Assembly: GCA_937925695.1 (NCBI GenBank) | Contig: CALAMD010000111.1 | Span: 1 to 53,889 of the forward strand | From: an uncultured Bacillaceae bacterium | GTDB taxonomy: Bacteria > Bacillota > Bacilli > Bacillales > Amphibacillaceae | DNA length: 53,889 nt | Direction of reading: 5' to 3' | Shown here: in pieces, positions 50,833 to 53,889 of the stretch | How positions within the stretch are numbered: the first letter of the stretch is position 1 | How the letters are laid out: each line of letters opens with the position of its first letter | Made by a program: the position numbers and the translations under genes | Notes under the pieces: generated by a model | The model's input: the letters and a program-made list of their open reading frames with translations, nothing else | Told to the model about the DNA's origin: nothing | Database searches by the model: none

Positions 50833-53475
50833 TCATTTATTCAATTGATCTGCTACGTATTCTTTCGTATAAGCAAGAGCTTGTTTAATCTTAGCAGGAT
50901 CTTTACCGCCGGCTTGAGCCATATCTGGACGACCGCCACCGCCACCACCACAAATCGTAGCTGCTTCTTTAATCAGTTTACCTGCATGAAACCCTTGATC
51001 CATTAAATCTTTAGTTACCCCGGCAGCTAACAATACTTTCCCATTGTTTTCAGCTGCTAATAAAATGACACCTGAATCAAGTTTCTGTTTGAATTCATCT
51101 ACCATATTACGCAATTGGTTCATATCAATCGCAGATACCTGTTCTGCAACAATATTAATACCTTCGACCTTGTCAACTTGATTTAAAATAGACGATGTTT
51201 CGAAATGAGCCATTTTTGCACTGAGAGATTGATTCGCCTTTTCCAAATCTGATATTTCAGCAAATAATCTTTCAATCCGGTCAATAACATCCTCTTCATT
51301 CGTCTTGAGTAATTGGGCTGATTTGGTTAATAGTTCCATCTTTTCATTGAGGAATTGATAAGCCCCTTTACTTGTTACAGCTTCTATTCGTCTTACTCCA
51401 GCCCCAATTCCTGATTCACCGATGATTTTAAACAGTCCAATTTCAGAAGTGTTGTTTACGTGACACCCACCACATAATTCGATACTATAATCATCGATTT
51501 GGACAACTCTGACGATATCCCCATATTTTTCGCCGAACAACGCCATTGCACCCATTTGTTTGGCATCATCAATTGGCATATAGTCAATCAATATAGGCAA
51601 TTGTTGCCAAATTTTTTCATTAACTGTTTGTTCGATTTCCTTCAGTTGTTCGTCAGTAACAGCTTCAAAATGGTTAAAGTCAAAACGTAGGTGGGTATTG
51701 GTTACTAAGGAACCAGCTTGTGTTACATGAGAACCAAGAATATCTTGTAATGCTTTATGCAATAGATGGGTTGCTGTGTGATTTTTAATAATACCGCTAC
51801 GTTTTTCATCATCGACCATAGCAGTTATTTCGTCTTCAATGGATAATGTGCCTTTTTCAATGACAATATGATGGATATGTTGGCCATTTGGCCCAGTTTG
51901 CACATCTTTCACCTTGGCAATTAATTGTTCATTTATTAACCAGCCTTGATCAGCTACTTGACCACCGCTTTCTGCATAGAAAGGTGTTTCCGCAAGAATC
52001 GCATATACTTCGCTGGGTGCGCTAATTTCCTCGACGAATTGATCATCTTTAATCAGGTTAACGACGTTGGTTTTCACTGATAATTGATGATAGCCGACAA
52101 ATTCCGATGAAGTGTCTAGGGATGCTAACAACTGACCTTGAACATTCATAGAATCTACATGTTCTCGGGCACTACGAGCACGCTCCCGCTGTTTTTCCAT
52201 TTCTTGATAAAATCCTTCTTCATCGATTCCTAATCCATGGTCAGCTGCATACTCTTCTGTTAATTCTTTCGGAAAACCGTACGTATCATATAACTTAAAT
52301 ACTTGTTCCCCAGGTATGACTGTGTTGTTTTGTTCTTTTTGTTCAGTTATGACCGATGATAATAAAGTTAATCCTTCTTGTAAGGTCTCATGGAATCTAT
52401 CTTCCTCTAATTTAATGATTCGTTGAATATCATCTTTTTGTTTGAGCACTTCAGGATAGCCTTGTTGCATAATCTCACCAACAACTTCGACGAGTTCATG
52501 CATAAACGGCTTTTCAATACCTATTTGCTTAGCAAATCTAACCGCTCTACGTAGCAACCGTCTGAGGACATAACCGCGACCCTCATTTGAAGGCAGTGCC
52601 CCATCGCCAATCGCAAAGACAACAGTACGAATATGATCGGCAATGACTTTAAAGGCAATATCTTTTTCTTGATCATCACCATACTTAACATTGGCTAATT
52701 GTTCAATTTTCTTGATAATTGGCATAAACAAATCCGTCTCAAAGTTTGTTGGTACACCTTGAATAATTGATGTGATCCGTTCTAACCCCATGCCCGTATC
52801 AATGTTTTTATTCGGTAACGGCGTATACGTATCATCAGGATTATGGTTAAACTGTGAAAAAACTAAATTCCATATTTCTAAATAGCGATTATTTTCTCCA
52901 CCTGGATATAACTCTGGATCATTTGGATCATTTCCATAGGCTTCACCACGATCATAAAATATCTCCGTATTTGGTCCACTCGGTCCAACACCTATATCCC
53001 AGAAGTTTTCTTCTAAACGAATAATTCTTTCTTGTGGAATTTGGATATCATGTAACCAAATATCATAGGCCTCATCATCTTCAGGATGAACAGTGACAAA
53101 CAGCAAGTCTTTATCTAACGCAAGCCATTTTTCACTCGTTAGGAATTCCCAAGCCCATTCAATGGCTTCTTTTTTAAAATAATCACCAATTGAAAAGTTA
53201 CCTAACATTTCAAAGAAAGTATGATGTCGTGGTGTAAAACCAACATTTTCAATATCGTTTGTCCGAATTGACTTTTGTACATTCACAATCCGGGGATTTT
53301 CCGGAACTAAGGTACCATCAAAATACTTTTTTAGAGTAGCCACGCCACTATTAATCCATAATAAAGTTGGATCATCTTTTGGTACAAGGGATGCACTCGG
53401 TTCTACTTGGTGACCTTTCTCCTTAAAAAAGTCTAAAAACATCTGACGAATTTCTGATGAAGTCAGTTTTTTCAT
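50833..53475 (-). CDS. alaS: Alanyl-tRNA synthetase
   Basis: Class II synthetase charging tRNA-Ala and editing Ser/Gly mischarging. 880 aa, standard. Aminoacylation domain: SSEIRQMFLDFFKEKGH, FTPRHHTFFEMLGNFS (motif 2), GMGLERI, then GRGYVLRRLLRRA. Editing domain with HTATHLLHKAL and CGGCHV zinc and active-site residues. C-Ala domain ends in the Gly-rich CGGGGGGRPDMAQAGG. ATG with GGAGG. Controlled by the upstream T-box. Confidence 0.98.
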   Translation of the reverse strand: MKKLTSSEIRQMFLDFFKEKGHQVEPSASLVPKDDPTLLWINSGVATLKKYFDGTLVPENPRIVNVQKSIRTNDIENVGFTPRHHTFFEMLGNFSIGDYFKKEAIEWAWEFLTSEKWLALDKDLLFVTVHPEDDEAYDIWLHDIQIPQERIIRLEENFWDIGVGPSGPNTEIFYDRGEAYGNDPNDPELYPGGENNRYLEIWNLVFSQFNHNPDDTYTPLPNKNIDTGMGLERITSIIQGVPTNFETDLFMPIIKKIEQLANVKYGDDQEKDIAFKVIADHIRTVVFAIGDGALPSNEGRGYVLRRLLRRAVRFAKQIGIEKPFMHELVEVVGEIMQQGYPEVLKQKDDIQRIIKLEEDRFHETLQEGLTLLSSVITEQKEQNNTVIPGEQVFKLYDTYGFPKELTEEYAADHGLGIDEEGFYQEMEKQRERARSAREHVDSMNVQGQLLASLDTSSEFVGYHQLSVKTNVVNLIKDDQFVEEISAPSEVYAILAETPFYAESGGQVADQGWLINEQLIAKVKDVQTGPNGQHIHHIVIEKGTLSIEDEITAMVDDEKRSGIIKNHTATHLLHKALQDILGSHVTQAGSLVTNTHLRFDFNHFEAVTDEQLKEIEQTVNEKIWQQLPILIDYMPIDDAKQMGAMALFGEKYGDIVRVVQIDDYSIELCGGCHVNNTSEIGLFKIIGESGIGAGVRRIEAVTSKGAYQFLNEKMELLTKSAQLLKTNEEDVIDRIERLFAEISDLEKANQSLSAKMAHFETSSILNQVDKVEGINIVAEQVSAIDMNQLRNMVDEFKQKLDSGVILLAAENNGKVLLAAGVTKDLMDQGFHAGKLIKEAATICGGGGGGRPDMAQAGGKDPAKIKQALAYTKEYVADQLNK

Positions 53476-53560
53476 CTAATAATCCTCCTCCAAATCATGT
53501 TTTTCATATCCTATCCTTTTATCAGTTTGTAAAATAAATAATTACAGGTAAAATAAAAAA

Positions 53561-53793
53561 TCTCCTCTCTGCTATAAATGCAGGGACGAGATATTCCGCG
53601 GTACCACCCTATTTATGACATCATGTCATCACTTCATTGAATATAACGGTTTCTACCGACGGGGATTAGCCGTACTCAGGTTTAGCTTTCCATGACCCTT
53701 TATTTAGGATTTTTTCCAGCCTATGAAAATCCCTCTCTTTAAATAGTAGTCATGTACTCTGAACCTTCATCGTGATCATTGTATGTATTTAAC
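53561..53793 (-). promoter_or_regulatory. T-box riboswitch of alaS, GCU specifier
   Basis: AGGGTGGTACCGCGG (T-box, 53610 down to 53596) precedes a ~12-bp terminator with mismatches (53561-53591) and TTTTTTATTTT. In stem I, AGTA and the helix CATGAC/GTCATG lie above the specifier loop, and AGGTT/AACCT closes it below. The loop presents GCT at 53686-53684, an alanine codon. Specificity therefore agrees with the gene. Confidence 0.92.
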
Positions 53794-53799
53794 ATTTAT

Positions 53800-53828
53800 A
53801 GTATAAGGAACTCAACGAATAAAGTCAA
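53800..53828 (-). promoter_or_regulatory. Sigma-A promoter of alaS
   Basis: TTGACT (53828-53823), 17 bases, TATACT (53805-53800) on the minus strand, one mismatch in each hexamer. The start near 53793 is the 5' end of the T-box leader. The last 60 bases of the window show nothing further. Confidence 0.82.
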
Positions 53829-53889
53829 TTTACGCGTAATTCTATGACATAAATAACAATTTCTTTCATGATCGTTAAAATAGGGACAG

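Noticed and set aside
1..53889. Mobile elements, CRISPR arrays, tRNA or rRNA genes
   Set aside because: No transposase or integrase frames, direct-repeat arrays, or cloverleaf-like sequences were seen; the backbone is syntenic with Bacillus throughout.

Overview
The window is a stretch of chromosome from an endospore-forming, AT-rich member of the Bacillaceae. The gene order follows the Bacillus subtilis sigA-to-alaS region almost gene for gene. Sporulation genes (spoIIP, gpr, sigK, yqfC, yqfD, sda), late competence genes (comEA, comEB, comEC), a membrane cytochrome c and a perfect CIRCE operator support this placement. The genus cannot be read from the sequence alone. I see no insertion sequence, prophage, CRISPR array, tRNA or rRNA. 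Nearly all genes lie on the minus strand; rpsT, yqzM, sda and sigK are on the plus strand.

Layout from low to high coordinates. 1-5.5 kb: cytochrome c550 (cccA), an unknown membrane protein, rpoD and dnaG behind sigma-A-like and sigma-H-like promoters, and the DUF299 regulator ppsR. 5.5-8.8 kb: glyQS under a T-box with a GGC specifier. 8.8-20 kb: recO, yqzL, era, dgkA, ybeY, pgpH, phoH, yqfD, yqfC, a Gln/Arg-rich membrane protein, floA, nfeD and rpsU. 20-27 kb: the heat-shock cluster hrcA-grpE-dnaK (CIRCE), an internal terminator, then dnaJ-prmA-deoC. 27-33 kb: lepA, yqxA, spoIIP, gpr, rpsT and holA. 33.6-37.4 kb: yqzM and comEC-comEB-comEA. 37.4-42.6 kb: yqeM-rsfS-yqeK-nadD-yhbY-aroE-yqeH-yqeG, a ribosome-assembly and cofactor operon. 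42.6-45.5 kb: a DnaA-box cluster before sda, a DUF1646 transporter with an attenuator-like leader, and an uninterrupted sigK. 45.5-53.9 kb: mtnN, yrrS, greA, trmR, mltG, yrzB, ruvX, yrzL and alaS under a T-box with a GCU specifier.

Functionally this is a housekeeping backbone of transcription, replication priming, translation, RNA modification, ribosome maturation and proteostasis, interleaved with sporulation and competence genes. Starts were re-chosen by Shine-Dalgarno (SD) position; many genes begin with GTG or TTG. Compared with my memory of B. subtilis, several genes are missing from their usual places: yqxD, ccpN, cdd, yqeY, rsmE, mtaB, comER, the yrrN-yrrO pair, udk and pbpI.

The least ordinary signals are an orphan terminator hairpin in the leader of the DUF1646 transporter (a candidate Na+-responsive riboswitch), the DnaA-box cluster at yqeG-sda, the dnaK/dnaJ terminator, a NQVD G4 motif in Era, and a paired-hairpin noncoding segment upstream of holA.
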